Of a stretch of 64,000 nt of DNA, positions 23,600 through 34,504 are shown piece by piece. Each line of letters opens with the position of its first letter. Position 1 is the first letter of the stretch. This stretch comes from Astragalus membranaceus (taxonomy: Eukaryota; Streptophyta; Magnoliopsida; Fabales; Fabaceae): contig CM076846.1 of NCBI GenBank assembly GCA_039519185.1, positions 154,800,406-154,864,405 on the forward strand, written 5' to 3'. The translations under genes and the position numbers were made by a program. The notes under the pieces are model-generated. The model did not search any database and was not told the DNA's origin. It saw only the letters and a list, made by a program, of their open reading frames with translations.

Positions 23600-26133
23600 T
23601 GATCGGTGCATTTTAATGCACTCTTTATAACTTTGCACTTGGTATTTTTGATTGTGTTATGTGTCTAGTATTTAAGTCTTAGCGCGTTTCTAGATTTTGG
23701 GTCTTATTTGAGCAATATAGTAATTACTTGATTAATTCTTGTTTTTATTGCATATTGACCCCTATCTACTCTGCAGGTCATAACTTTGGCTGTGGTTATC
23801 CGATTGAGGCGTGTGAGCATGCGTTGGAAAGATAAGGAACATAGCTACAATTCTTCTGTACATCTCGAAACCCAATTTTAAATTCTTGAAGGTGAAAACT
23901 GCGAATTACCGAAGCAGTACTGTGTAAAACGTGTTTTGGACCGAATATTAGTTTGTTAACGGGCTTTTATCCAATAACCCATTTAGGGATTAGTATTTCG
24001 TTTTTGTCTTATAGATTTGGCTGGTCAGCATCCGTTTGACTCCTCTTACGCATTATCATATACTTTACAAAATTTTTGTGCTCTAGCCTTCATGGAAGTC
24101 TAAACTCCTAAGTTGATTCATTGGTGAAAGACTGCCTTCTACAAATTTTGAGGTTCGGTGTCTAATGTTAATTCATTTATTTCGTTTTTAGTTTTCAGTT
24201 ATTTCTTATCTATCAATTCCACAATTGAATTCTTTGTTTGTAATTTTTCGTCTGTGTGTGTGTTGACTCTCTGTCATATGATGTAAGTTGTCCAATTTTA
24301 GGACCAATTGTGCGGGTTTTTGATTGTATCGTAGTCATTATCTGGGGATTTAGCTTAGTATTAGAGCATTGTAGTAGGAAGTCCTTTTGTAAGTCATTCC
24401 TTCAGTTTTGGAGTCAACTTGTACTTGAAGACTTCCAAGTTGTTGTGGCATCATTCGGCGAACCAGACACTTGCCCGGAAGTGCAGCACAATTGGAAGGA
24501 TTTTGGTTCTGTCTAATTTCGCGTCGCGACCAGGAGGGTTCGCGTCGCGACCAGGAGGGTTCGCGTCGCGACCAGGAGGGTTCGCGTCGCGAAGGTAGCA
24601 TGAAAAAGGAGGAATTTGTTTCTGTGCAATTTCGCGTCGCGACCAGCCACTTTTCAGCAGCATCGCGTCGCGAAGGTATCGTGTCGCGTCACGATGGAGA
24701 CCAGAAATTAGGGTTTTAAGGATTTTTCAGCGAAAATAACAAGAGCTGGGTCATTGGAGCGCAGCCAGAGGTCTTGGAACAGCGAGGAGGTGCGATTTTG
24801 GAGCTTTTCATCACTTGGGAAACGAGGGTTGAAGGTTCCTATGTCTATCTTTGCTTGTATTGTCTTCCTTACTCTAGTTATGTCTTTATTCACCATGTGT
24901 AACAAAATTTATATGATTAGGGAGAGATGATTCTCCCCAAACCTATGTTATGGATTCTTTGTTATGGTTAATACAATTAGTTGTTTGATTCATCATAAGT
25001 CTATGCCTTTGAATGTAATGCTTTATAGTTACATATGATGATTATAATGATTTAGGTATGTGATCACATAGGGATATGGGTTGCATGCTTGATATGGGGG
25101 TATTAGATCATGTACTTGTGATCACCATAGGAATATGGGATTGGATGCATGAATTCTCTAGTTCTTAAGTTTATTGCTTTACTAATTGGCATGATTCACC
25201 TAAGGAATTAGGGTAACTCAATTAGGTAAAAGGGGTTTTGAGGCAAGGAATTGTCCTTAACCTAATTTAGTGAATTGAATTTGGCGTTTCAAACAATTAA
25301 TTTGTAATTAGCTGAAGGTCCATAAGATAGGTGAGGGGAGAGGATTCGACCCCTAATCGTTTTTCTCGTTATTTCAACAACAGTTTTTATTTTCACGTTA
25401 CTAAATTGAAAATCAAATCAATTTTCACAATCTAGAATTAATCAAATTTGCTATTGTTACAACACGCAACCCCTGTGGAATCGACCGGTATTTACCGTAA
25501 TTTTATTACTTGCAACGTTTTCAGTACACTTGCTGAATTTCTTAACAGTGTGATGCTTAATTACCCAGATTCGGCTTATTTGCTATACGTGAATCGTTTA
25601 TATATGACGCTTGTTTGTATGTGAATCTGCTTTTCGCAACTCTTAACTATTCGGGTTATTTAATCGCTTGTTTTATTTAATTCAAGTAGGAATTGATAGA
25701 GGATTGATTGAATTCAGTTATGATATTGATTGCGTTTAGTGGTGCTTGTTCACCTTCACGATTGATTGAACACGTTGTTTTGACGCTAGCTTGCTTTAAA
25801 ATGGTGTGAATTCGTATAAACTAATTTACGCTTGCTTGATTAGTTTATTGTCAATCAAGAACTGAAACCTTGAACGAGTCTTGCACAAATATTTGGAACC
25901 AATGATAAATCCGAGACGCGCACCCGGAACCGATGAATCGATTGTCACTCTAAGATTGTTAAACACCTCAAATAGAAATCGTTCTTCAAACCCCCCCCTT
26001 TTTATATTGTTAATTTCATTCTTGATTTTGGTAATTTCAGTAGTTAGAGGTCCTCGTGAGACGACCAAAGTCTCTTACCTTGATACTATATTTACCCTTT
26101 AAATTATTTTGACCCGCGTACAACTGCCGATCA
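23600..26133 (+). mobile_element. Gypsy-type solo LTR, 2,534 bp, inside the hAT exon
   Basis: The ends form a 7-bp inverted repeat, TGATCGG at 23600 and CCGATCA ending at 26133. TGATG at 23595-23599 repeats at 26134-26138. CCCCTGTGGAATCGACCGG (about 25470), CAGTACACTTGCTG (about 25521) and GGTCCTCGTGAGACGA (about 26049) are phrases usual near the 3' end of legume gypsy LTRs, giving plus orientation. There is no internal region, so it is a solo LTR. It holds CG-rich 21-bp tandem repeats at 24520-24600. Confidence 0.88.
24520..24600. repeat. 21-bp tandem repeats with CGCGTCGCGA core
   Basis: Three full units (CGCGTCGCGACCAGGAGGGT plus T) start at 24520, 24541 and 24562; a partial fourth starts at 24583. 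Separate CGCGTCGCGA cores follow at about 24630 and 24663. They are CpG-dense in an AT-rich LTR. Confidence 0.9.
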
Positions 26134-27141
26134 TGATGCAACAAATTTAAAAGACTGGTCCTACTATATATGTAATGATCTTTTTACCCGAAGCAATGAT
26201 CTCCTTATGCAAGGGAAACTTACTCTTAAAGTCCTCCAACATAAGATCAATCCAGTGAGTAACACAAGGTGTCCAGTAAATGTAAGACCTCTTCTTCTTC
26301 ACCGTCTCATTGGCCAACTTATAATTAGCAGCATTGTCTATCACAATCTAGACAACACTTTCTCCCCTCACTTCATCAACTAAGATTCTCCATCATCTTC
26401 AAAATCTTATATATATCAACTATTTTTGAAAAGCCACAAACGTTAATTGATTTTAAAAAGATTGTTATCCTCCTCTGACCAATCCATCCATCTGTCATAA
26501 TCGTGCATCCAAAACTTCTTCCAAGTCACTCTATGCTCCTCCATAATAAGATGTGTGGCATCAACTTTTTTCTTCAAGAATTTCTGCTTAATGTCATGTA
26601 AGGATGGTGGCTTATATCCAATTCCAAATCGGACAACCATCTCACACATATTTATAGATTCTTCATCTTTTACAATACTAAATGGGATAGCTTTGTTGTA
26701 AAAAGAGGTTGCAATCTGTAAATTTGTTTTTCCTTCTGCTTCTTCTTGAATGCATTGTTGATTGTTGGTTGAGAGGTTGCTCCTTTCTTGAAAATATTTG
26801 CAATATTTGGCTGCTGAACTTCTACACCCTTTTTCTTTTACCCCATCCCTTTCTTCTACTTCATGATCACTTGGAGTTGGGTTCTCTTGTTTATCAAATT
26901 CTTTTACAAGCCACATACAATCTTCCACATTTAATTTGTTCTTGAATTTTATTCAAGATGGCTCTACACTCTTCAACATCTTTTCTTGCGCAAGTTAAAT
27001 TTTGTTTAAATTTGTAAATTCCCCCACTATCATATACCTTGTGCGATTTTTCAACGGGTTTCAGCATCTTGAATTGGTCCCAATACATGGATTTGATTTT
27101 GTTGTTGAATCAAGAGGCTTACTACTGGTCGTACCAGTCAT
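26134..27141 (-). pseudogene. hAT transposase, N-terminal block (BED finger, DUF659, core start)
   Basis: The ATG at 27141-27139 reads MTGTTSSKPLDSTTKSNPC, then frameshifts. The BED-finger region follows in another frame (DQFKMLKP...GGIYKFKQNLTCA). Next come a low-complexity linker and the DUF659-like block at 26928-26443 (FYNKAIPFSIVKDEES, RFGIGYKPPSLHDI), then the core start at 26344-26147 with DNAANYKLA, WTPCVTHWIDLMLEDF and KKIITYIVGP. The enzyme would bind element ends through BED and cut with an RNase H-like core. Several frameshifts make it dead. Confidence 0.88.
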
Positions 27142-27550
27142 TACAAACAAAGCAATGGAAACGAAAATAGAAGCAGTGCATAAATAGAAGCAGAGATAGC
27201 AAATATAAGCAAAAACAGAGATGGCGCACGCGATGGATGGTGAGGCACATGATGGAGGGAGAAGTAGAGATGGCGAACATAGGTGAGGGTGAACAGATAT
27301 GGTGATGGCGAAGCCCTAGCAGTGTGCGATGATGATGAGAGCGCGAGATAGAGGTGAGATGGAAGAAAGAGGGGGGTTTCAAGGTTCTGAGTTTAGGACT
27401 TAATATCGAGTCCTAAAGCATATAGAACGCACACCCCGACCCGGTTCATCTCTTCTTCTTCCTCGGGATTTTGCTTGCAATTCAGATCGTAGAATCACAT
27501 GATTTTGCGACTGCTTAAAAAAACATGATTTTGTGATTTTACTCTGATTT
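27142..27550. other. Upstream flank of the hAT gene, no gene seen
   Basis: Probably the 5' region of the hAT element. Phrases such as TCGTAGAATCA and GATTTTGCGAC recur on the far side of the solo LTR at 27551-27771, so this repeat was one block before that insertion. No hAT terminal inverted repeat was identified. Confidence 0.5.
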
Positions 27551-27771
27551 TGTTATGAAAATAAACCAAAATAGAGAAAGAGGAAGAACAAGAGAATGAG
27601 AGAATATGAAAGCCTTTGCATTATTCTTTTCACACTAGTGTCACAATACACATAGGAGATAGCCCTATTTATAGGGTGAGAGAAGGGCAAGTGTATAGTC
27701 AATCATAAAAATCCACTAATGAGTATATGGAAGGAGAGTAGTGGACATACACTATAATAATATTCATAACA
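27551..27771 (-). mobile_element. Short copia solo LTR, 221 bp
   Basis: It runs from TGTTATGAAAATAAACC to AATATTCATAACA, with TGTTATGAA...TTCATAACA as inverted ends. GATTT at 27546-27550 repeats at 27772-27776. On the minus strand CCTATAAATAGGGC is a promoter-like TATA region. No internal sequence remains. Confidence 0.88.
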
Positions 27772-28073
27772 GATTTAAAAACACGATTTTGTCCACAAAT
27801 CTCTATAATCAATTGGGCTCTGCAAAATCGTAGAATCATACAATTCTATGAACTAAATTGTGATATTGATTGTATCGGTTGAGGCCCATAAAATTATCGG
27901 GGGAAAAATCGTTTGAGGCCCAAAAACATCAATAGACACCACTAGGGCAATTAAAAGAGCCACCATATCTGGACGGATCAATTCGTATAAGGGGGATCTT
28001 GGGATAAAGATCGCACAACTGAAATGCATAAAGGATAGAAGATTAGAAGAAGAAACTAAAGGTAATAGTTGCC
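27772..28073. other. Repeat remnant and LINE 5' region, no gene
   Basis: The left part continues the AAAATCGTAGAATCA repeat split by the solo LTR. The right part may be the LINE 5' UTR. AGCCACCATATCT at about 27959 weakly resembles the sequence after the LINE tail (AGTCACCATAGTC at 51343) and could be a decayed target duplication. Confidence 0.4.
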
Positions 28074-28517
28074 ATGGAATTTGAGTTATTGGCCACACGG
28101 CCACCAGGCCACCGCCAACGATGCTGAAGGTACCAAAAGAACCACCGGATCGTGGAGAAAAATCAGAGGAGCAACCAGTATCAATCAGAGACAAGGTTTT
28201 GGGTTTCAATGGAGTCCAACGGCGAGAAAAAGTTGATCTTATAGCAAGCAAGTTGGTGCAAATTGAACATGTTCAAGGAAATAGGCTGCTGCCAATGCTA
28301 CATGTGGAGAATAAGATTGTTGATGAACTAAGTACTCCATGGAAGGATGCTTTAGTAGTTAAGCTCTTGGGGAAAACGCTTGGCTATAACATCATGAAAA
28401 CCAAGCTCACAACATTATGGAAGCCTGATGGAGGGCTTGATTTGATGGATGTGTGGAATGGCTATTTTATGATCAAGCTGAATAATGAAGAAGACATCAC
28501 CAAGATTATCAATGGAG
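28074..28517 (+). pseudogene. LINE ORF1, N-terminal part (DUF4283-like)
   Basis: The ATG at 28074 opens MEFELLATRPPGHRQRC and then hits a stop; a frameshift near 28121 leads into the main frame (MLKVPKEPP...VSIRDKVLGF). PWKDALVVKLLGKTLGYN, followed by WKPDGGLDLMDVWNGYFMIK and LNNEEDITKIING, is the DUF4283-like RNA-binding region of plant L1 ORF1. The next residues of this family (a PW..FDHYL.V..W block) are missing because the CACTA-start sequence begins at 28518. Confidence 0.85.
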
Positions 28518-29048
28518 CACTACAAAAAACAAGCTGATTAGCGAGAAAATTAGCGAGGGAATTTTTAGTCCCTCGCTAATTCTGTCATTAGCGACAGAAT
28601 TTTTAGTCCCTCACTAATTAGCGACAGAATTTTTAGTCCCTCGCTAATTTCTGACAGTTTTCAGATCATACGGCTCTGTGCAGGTGATTAGTGACGAAAT
28701 TTTTAGTCCCTCGCTAATTAGCGACGGAATTTTCAGTCCCTCGCTAATTTTTGACAGTTTTCAGATCATAGGGCTTCGTGCAGGTGATTAGCGACAGAAT
28801 TTTCAGTCCCTCGCTAATTCCCTCGCTAATTTTTTGACTTTTCAGCTTATTTATCCTCTTACACACACTCTTCTCTCCTACTCTCCTCACACTCTTCACT
28901 CTTCTCTCTTCTTCTCTCCCACCTTCCCATAACTTCCACCACCACACCACCATCACACCACTACCACCACCTCCTCTCATCCTCACCCTCTCTCACTCAC
29001 TCTCTTTCTCCCTTACTCTTCTCCTTCTCTCTCTACCCTAATACCCTT
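28518..29048 (+). mobile_element. CACTA transposon left end with hairpin repeats
   Basis: CACTACAAAAAACAAGC begins at 28518 inside LINE ORF1. It is followed by about six palindromes of the type AGCGAGGGA..TCCCTCGCT (for example 28552-28577), the usual subterminal array where CACTA transposase binds. From about 28860 to 29048 the sequence is pyrimidine-rich (TCTCTCC, CACCACCA). No right CACTA end was found before the LINE resumes, so the element is truncated. Confidence 0.75.
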
Positions 29049-30709
29049 TGTAGCGACCGAAAAATCCGGATGAGGGATTTTTCGAAGTTTACAATGAAGC
29101 CGCCACCAAAGTTTAGTTTAAGGGCAAACATTGGAAAATCCCTATTGAGTGGATAAGGGGGTTTTGCGGACAAAGTTTAGGCTCGGGAGTAGTTTATGCA
29201 TAAGGAAGGTATTAGCACCCTACGACATCCTTGCTAAGGAATGTTACCTTTTAACTAAATGTGTAGAAAAAAAATATTAATTTAAAAATTTATTTTTACC
29301 CATATTTACAAATTAAAAGAAAAAGACGTGGAAGGAGGACATTTAATTATTTTTGTTTGCTTTTGAAAAAAAAATAAGAAATAAGAAATTTACAAAAGGA
29401 CTAAAAAAGGGTTTTTATTAATGCAATTGACAGAGGTCGGCCGCCCTCAGCTCCTACGTATCCCCTGGTAGAGAATCAAATCACATCACACGTAGTTCTT
29501 GGGTAAAAAATATTTGTGTGTTTGGTGTTTTTTAATTAATGATTTTCAACAAAAATGGTTTTGAAGAGTGGTAAAAAGAAATACGGAAAAAAATTTACAC
29601 GAGCAGAGCAGGTTGTAAAACAGTAATAAAGAGGTCCAATTAGCAGTGGAGGTGTTGTGCTATTAAAAACGGTGGTGTAATTAGCAGTAGGGAATTGTAT
29701 TATTAAAATTGGGTGTGTAGTTGGTTGCGAACCAGCTGGGCTTCTGGGCTGGCCCGCGAAACCAAGGGCTAACTAAAAAAGGTGTTGTATGGTAGGAAAT
29801 GGGGGGTGTTATTATGCATGGGTGTTGTATTGAAAATGGGCTGGGTTTAGCAGTCCAACCCATTTTATTTGTGGATCTGGATTTTGTAAGAAGTGGGCCT
29901 CGGGGGAGTGTATTGATGAAACAGAGGGGTGTAACTGGCAACAGACCATTTTTTGGGGCACTGGGTTTTTAACAATCTGGCTTGAAATTGGGCTTAAAAA
30001 GAAGGGAGTGTGTGAGTTAAAAAGGGGGATTGCAAATAATAATCTGATAAAAGCTTTAAAACAAAATAAATAATAAATCAAAGGGGTATATAAGGGAAAT
30101 TGGAACTGGTGGAACCCTAATCTCCACCTCTCAATCTCCTGCGCCGTTTCACTCCTAGAGGAGAGAGAAAGAAAATTTCAGCGAGGAAGAGGTCGTGAAG
30201 AAAGAAAGGCGTGGTGTGACTTGTCCACGGTGGTGGATTTCTGCCGGAGATGGACGCAAACGGGCGTTGGTGCGCCGGTGGTTTGACGGTGAGGAGACAA
30301 TGGTGAGAGGGAGAGTGAACGAGGGGGAGAAACCGAGAGAGAGAGAAAGAAAGAGGTGGTGGACGGTGTTGACGGGCCATTTCGTGGCCGACAATGGTGT
30401 TGGGTGAGTTGTCGTTGTTGATGTGGTTGTTGGAGGTTTTTGTGCGAAGAGGGAGAGAGAGGAAGCGAGAGGGAAGGGTACGAGATGAGTGTTTGTTGTC
30501 GTGGTGCACGGTGGCCCGCAGTGGTGGTTGACGGGGGTTGTGGCGTTTTGTTGGGTCGTGGGGTTAGTGGTGATGTTTGGACGTTGAGTAACTTTAGGCG
30601 GTGGTTTGCGATTGGAGAGAGCGACGGTGGTTGATGATGAGAGATGGTTGTTGGGTTGTGAATAGTGGTGAGGTTATGGTGGTGGTGGTGGTTGTGTCGT
30701 GTAGGTATT

Positions 30710-30770
<61 letters not shown>

Positions 30771-31644
30771 GAGAGAGAGAAAGTGGGTTACAGTGGTGAT
30801 TCAATGTGAGGGTGGTTTTCGTGGTGGTTATACGGTGCTTCACGGCGGTTTTAGGTTGCTGACGGTTTGAAGGTGAACGGTGGTGGTGGTGTATGGTGGA
30901 ATCCCTCTCCCTCTGTTTTCTCTCTATTTTTTATTCAATTTTTCTGCTGTTTTTGTCTCTACGAATCATTCCATTCCCCCACATTTTGAAACCTCAGTGT
31001 TGCTGTGTGTGATGTTGTATGTCTGTTTTCCTGTAGCTTAGTGACTGTGTCTCTCTGTGTGTCTCCCCCGTGACTGTGCGTCTGTTTTGTATTTATAGGC
31101 AGCTTGGGGAGGTGCCAAGGAATCAAAAGGACAACAATTGGAGAAAGGACCAAGGACAGCAGCTGGCTATGGGTGGCACCAAAGGACAGCAATTGAAAAA
31201 TCAAAAGGACCAATGACAGCCATTTGAATGAGCAAAAGGACAGTAGCTGGCAATGGGTGGCGCAAAAAGGACAGCAATTGAGGGAAAAAAAAACCCTAGC
31301 TAGGGCAGCCAGCAGCAGCTGTGCCCCTTCCCTCTTCCTTTTTTTTTAATTTTATTCCCATTTTTGTACTATTGTCTTTTTTTATTTTTGTCTATATGTG
31401 TAAAGGGACTTGGTTATATAATAATAAAAAATTTGGCTATTCAGCTGATTTTGTATTACATTTTATTTATTTCTATATTTTATGATAATAAAGCAATATC
31501 AACAAAAAAAAGACGAGTATCAAAATAAACGTCACACGTTGAGCGTTAAAGACACGCGCACGATTAAAGCGACGAGAATAATAAAAAAAAAAACTTTTTT
31601 TGGATTTTTTTTTTCAATTAGCCGAACAAAATTAGGGTATGACA
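29049..31644 (-). repeat. LTR (2,596 bp) of the minus-strand Ogre-like element
   Basis: On the minus strand it begins TGTCATACCCTAATTTTG at 31644 and ends GGATTTTTCGGTCGCTACA at 29049, the same last 19 bases as the LTRs of the element at 39457. It has the shared motif at about 29436-29502 and a GA microsatellite at 30713-30780. The apparent minus-strand proteins near 30178-30843 come from the GA/CT-rich tract. Confidence 0.85.
30713..30780. repeat. (GA)n microsatellite
   Basis: About 68 bp of GA units with one C interruption. Confidence 0.9.
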
Positions 31645-31662
31645 GCTGCCCCTCTCTATTTA
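31645..31662 (-). promoter_or_regulatory. Polypurine tract of the minus-strand Ogre-like element
   Basis: Read on the minus strand: AAATAGAGAGGGGCAGC directly before the LTR start TGTCATACC. It primes plus-strand DNA synthesis. The element at 39457 has AAAGAGGGGCAGC in the same place. Confidence 0.8.
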
Positions 31663-32084
31663 TATTTTACTAGGAAATATGAAGGGTTTCCAAATTTCTC
31701 GAGTAAAATAGAAATAAAGATAAAAAGACACTAATTTTGTCAAGACTGTGATTTTTTTTTTAGAAATTCTTGAAAAATTGGTTGACATAGAACAATAGTA
31801 AATAAGGATCACGGGGGATCTGAAGGAGCACTGGGGCTCTGATGGTTTAATTCGCAGTTGAAGCTTGGCGCATTGATTGGAGTTAAACTGAAAGACCGAC
31901 GGGGTCTGAGAGGCTGCCTGGGCCATGATGGACCAAGATGGTCTGATGGATCGCAAACTAGCAATGGTCCTAGTAAAACGGTCTGCTTGATGGTGGCCTT
32001 TTTTCGAGTGGCCATGGGGTCAATATCAGGTCGTTGACCTGATTTGCTCACCTCGAAGGACGTCCACTATGTCTTAGGCTGACA

Positions 32085-32440
32085 CAGCTAGTCTGAAGGA
32101 CCTGGGGTCGGATGATCTGTCGTGCTCAGTGTCGACATAGTGATCTGAAGGTAGAGTTCGAAGCCGTTGCTTTGACATGTTAATTCGAACTGAACTGAAG
32201 GACCTGGGGCCGGATGATCCGTCGGTTGCTCGATAACGCAACGTGCGATCTGGATTGATGGACCAATTGTTGGTCTGAAGGAGCGCTTGGGCTCTGAAGG
32301 ACTGTTGGGGGTCTGAAGGATCAGCTTGGTGATCCGAATTGCGATATGGGGTTGGCGCTTGAAGCGCCGATTTTGAGGGACAGGATATAGGGATCGATAC
32401 TTGGCATATTTTCCCGGGCATACCTAATAAATACATTTTC
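32085..32440 (-). repeat. 102-bp tandem repeats, 3' UTR of Ogre-like element
   Basis: GGACCTGGGG starts at 32098 and 32200, exactly 102 bp apart, with GACATGTTAATTCGAACTG between. It is the reverse-complement counterpart of the 102-bp repeats at 47317-47540. Confidence 0.85.
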
Positions 32441-32499
32441 CTGATAAGGAAAAACTATCTATATTTGGCATGTCTAAAACTGCAATGAATGATGTATGT

Positions 32500-33280
32500 G
32501 TGCAATATAGGTATGCGAAATGGTAGGTATCCGATGGGATGAATGAAATGTGGCAGATGATGTGAGTTGAAGTTGAACATGGAGGTTGACAAACAACGTA
32601 TGTGAATGCAGATAAGATATGAATGTGATTGCTAATTAATTTTGGTGGAATGATGAATGTAATGGAATGAGCGATTTTTCCTCTTTTTTGCTGTTTTTGC
32701 TTTTTTCTTAGTATATAATGAGTGTATGAAAAAATACAAAATGCGAATGTGATGCAAATGTAATGCTTTGATGCAAATGCCATGGTGAATAAAGGAAAAC
32801 ACGCGAATGCATGGTACAGTGATATGATTAATGATGTAAAAAAACCCTTTTTTGGGCAATGATGAGACCGGCACTTAGCACATCTATCGAAGCAAACAAT
32901 GGTATGCATGTAATGTGATGAACTTGCAATGATTGGTATCTGGTGGGATGATGAATGAAATGGGTATACCATGGGTGTTGAACCTGATGGAATGAGAAAG
33001 TTGATAAACGGTTGTACGTGGATGCAGATAAGATATGAATTGTATTGCTTAGATGCGAGTGCTGTGATGAAATGCATGGTCGCATGTGGAATGATTTATG
33101 CTCTGATTGCTTTCTTTTTTTGCTTTTTTTTTAATATATGATGTGAGTATATGAACGAATGAATGTGCGAATGTAATGCTTAGATGCAAAAGTTGTGGTA
33201 GATGCATGGCTTGATGTTGGAATCAAATGTATGGTGCAATGATTTATGATATGATTTATTGGTGATGCAGAAAGATTTTT
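32500..33280 (-). repeat. About 413-bp imperfect tandem duplication
   Basis: GGTATCCGATGGGATGAATG (about 32526) and GGTATCTGGTGGGATGATGA (about 32936) start two copies. Both continue through GTTGACAAACAACG / GTTGATAAACGG and GCAGATAAGATATGAAT. Confidence 0.75.
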
Positions 33281-33772
33281 TGAAATGATGAGAAATGAGC
33301 TTTTGAGGTGAAAATTTTGGAATCATCATTTATTGAAAAAATTGGATTTGATTTGAATTCAAACTTTGGTAATCTCAAGGTTGTTATTCCCAGACACTGA
33401 TGTGCAAAACTATTTGATTGCATTTGCAAGCTCCTTCACATTGTTCTTTAGTTATGGTGTCCCATGATGACTGAATTTAGGTCCACAAAGTTAACTACGT
33501 GAGTTTCCAACTTCACATTATTAACTTGTGGTTTCTCTCTTTGAAGCATTGTTTAGCAAATATGCATAATAGTGCAAATATTAATGAATGAGTTAGTTGA
33601 CTTGGTATGACAGATATGACACGTGAGGGAATGAATGGTAGGTTTTTGCCAAAGTCATGAAAGGTAGGTTTTTTCCAACTCAAGAAATGTGGAACTGCCC
33701 TGATTTAGACTACCGGTGACGGTGATCGAATAGTCTTCCCCTGTCTAGTGATGGCAACAGTAAGGGGCTATG

Positions 33773-34020
33773 AAGCCCCGATACTCCAAAAATGACCAAG
33801 TAACCGTATCTGACACGTATCTGATACCGATACGTGTCGGATACTTCCGGATACGTATCCAGGGAGTATCCTGGAACTTATATTTATTTTTAAATTAAAA
33901 AAAGACCGGATACTTACCGGATACGTGAGGGACACGTTGGGGATACGACGCCATTAGCAGGATACGGACGCGGGATACGGCGTAATCGTTGGATACGCAA
34001 CAGATACGATTTGATTCCCT
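33773..34020. repeat. GATACG / CGTATC motif cluster
   Basis: About 15 copies of GGATAC/GATACG or their complements lie within 250 bp, in both orientations (for example CCGATACGTGTCGGATAC near 33826). Such clusters occur as subterminal binding sites of DNA transposons, but I see no terminal inverted repeats or target duplication. Confidence 0.6.
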
Positions 34021-34504
34021 TTAAGCACTCTTACAGTTTTTAATACATTTAATTATATTATATTTAATTATAAATTAATATAAATCAATAAAATAATTGG
34101 GAATACAAACAAAGTTACAAAACCCCAAATTAAAAAATTGAACGATGAATAAAACGTGAAGAATGAAGATCGAAGAATCGAGAAACGCAGAGGCAGAGCA
34201 GCAGCGAGCCTCCATAGGCACCGTTTTCCCTCCATAGCCACAACGAAGGAAACAACGCACAAGCCTCCATAGCCACCGCGAGCTTGCTGCGCCGCCAACG
34301 TGAGGTTGCTGCGATGCACCTCCATAGCCACCGCGAGCCTCCATAGCCACAACGAAGGAAACACCGCACAAGCCTCCATAGCCACTGCGAGCTTGCTGCG
34401 ACGCCAACGTGAGGTTGGTGCGACGCACCTCCATAGCCACCGCGAGCAGCCGAGCGCAGGTCCGTTTTTTGTTCTTTCTTTCCCTCTCTTTGCTTTTCTT
34501 CTCT
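34021..34504. repeat. Region with 109-bp tandem duplication, no gene
   Basis: CCTCCATAGCCACAACGAAG starts at 34229 and again at 34338, so the unit is 109 bp. CTCCATAGCCACCGCGAG recurs five or more times. Read on the minus strand it gives WLWR/AVAMEA-type repeats, and on the plus strand it runs open into LINE ORF1 by chance. It is not LINE sequence. Confidence 0.75.

Larger units (their letters stand above)
29049..33780 (-). mobile_element. Ogre/TAT-like element, 3' part only
   Basis: The LTR at 29049-31644 is followed to the right by the polypurine tract and by 3'-UTR repeats matching, in reverse, the 3' part of the element at 39457-51000 (GACCTGGGGTCGG against CCGACCCCAGGTC). Gag, pol and the 5' LTR are absent, so the element was cut at about 33.8 kb. 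The left boundary is exact; the right one is a judgement. Confidence 0.75.

Noticed and set aside
24520..24600. Regular 21-bp repeats considered as a CRISPR-like array.
   Set aside because: They are directly tandem without unique spacers and lie in a plant LTR.
27958..27970. Target duplication of the LINE (AGCCACCATATCT against AGTCACCATAGTC at 51343).
   Set aside because: The match is too weak to fix the LINE 5' end; it is noted only as a possibility.
30178..30843. 221-residue minus-strand frame rich in Ser/Leu.
   Set aside because: It is produced by the GA/CT microsatellite and other low-complexity sequence inside an LTR.
34409..34504. Apparent N-terminal extension of LINE ORF1.
   Set aside because: The frame runs by chance through the 109-bp repeat; LINE homology starts only at VDRTMVW.
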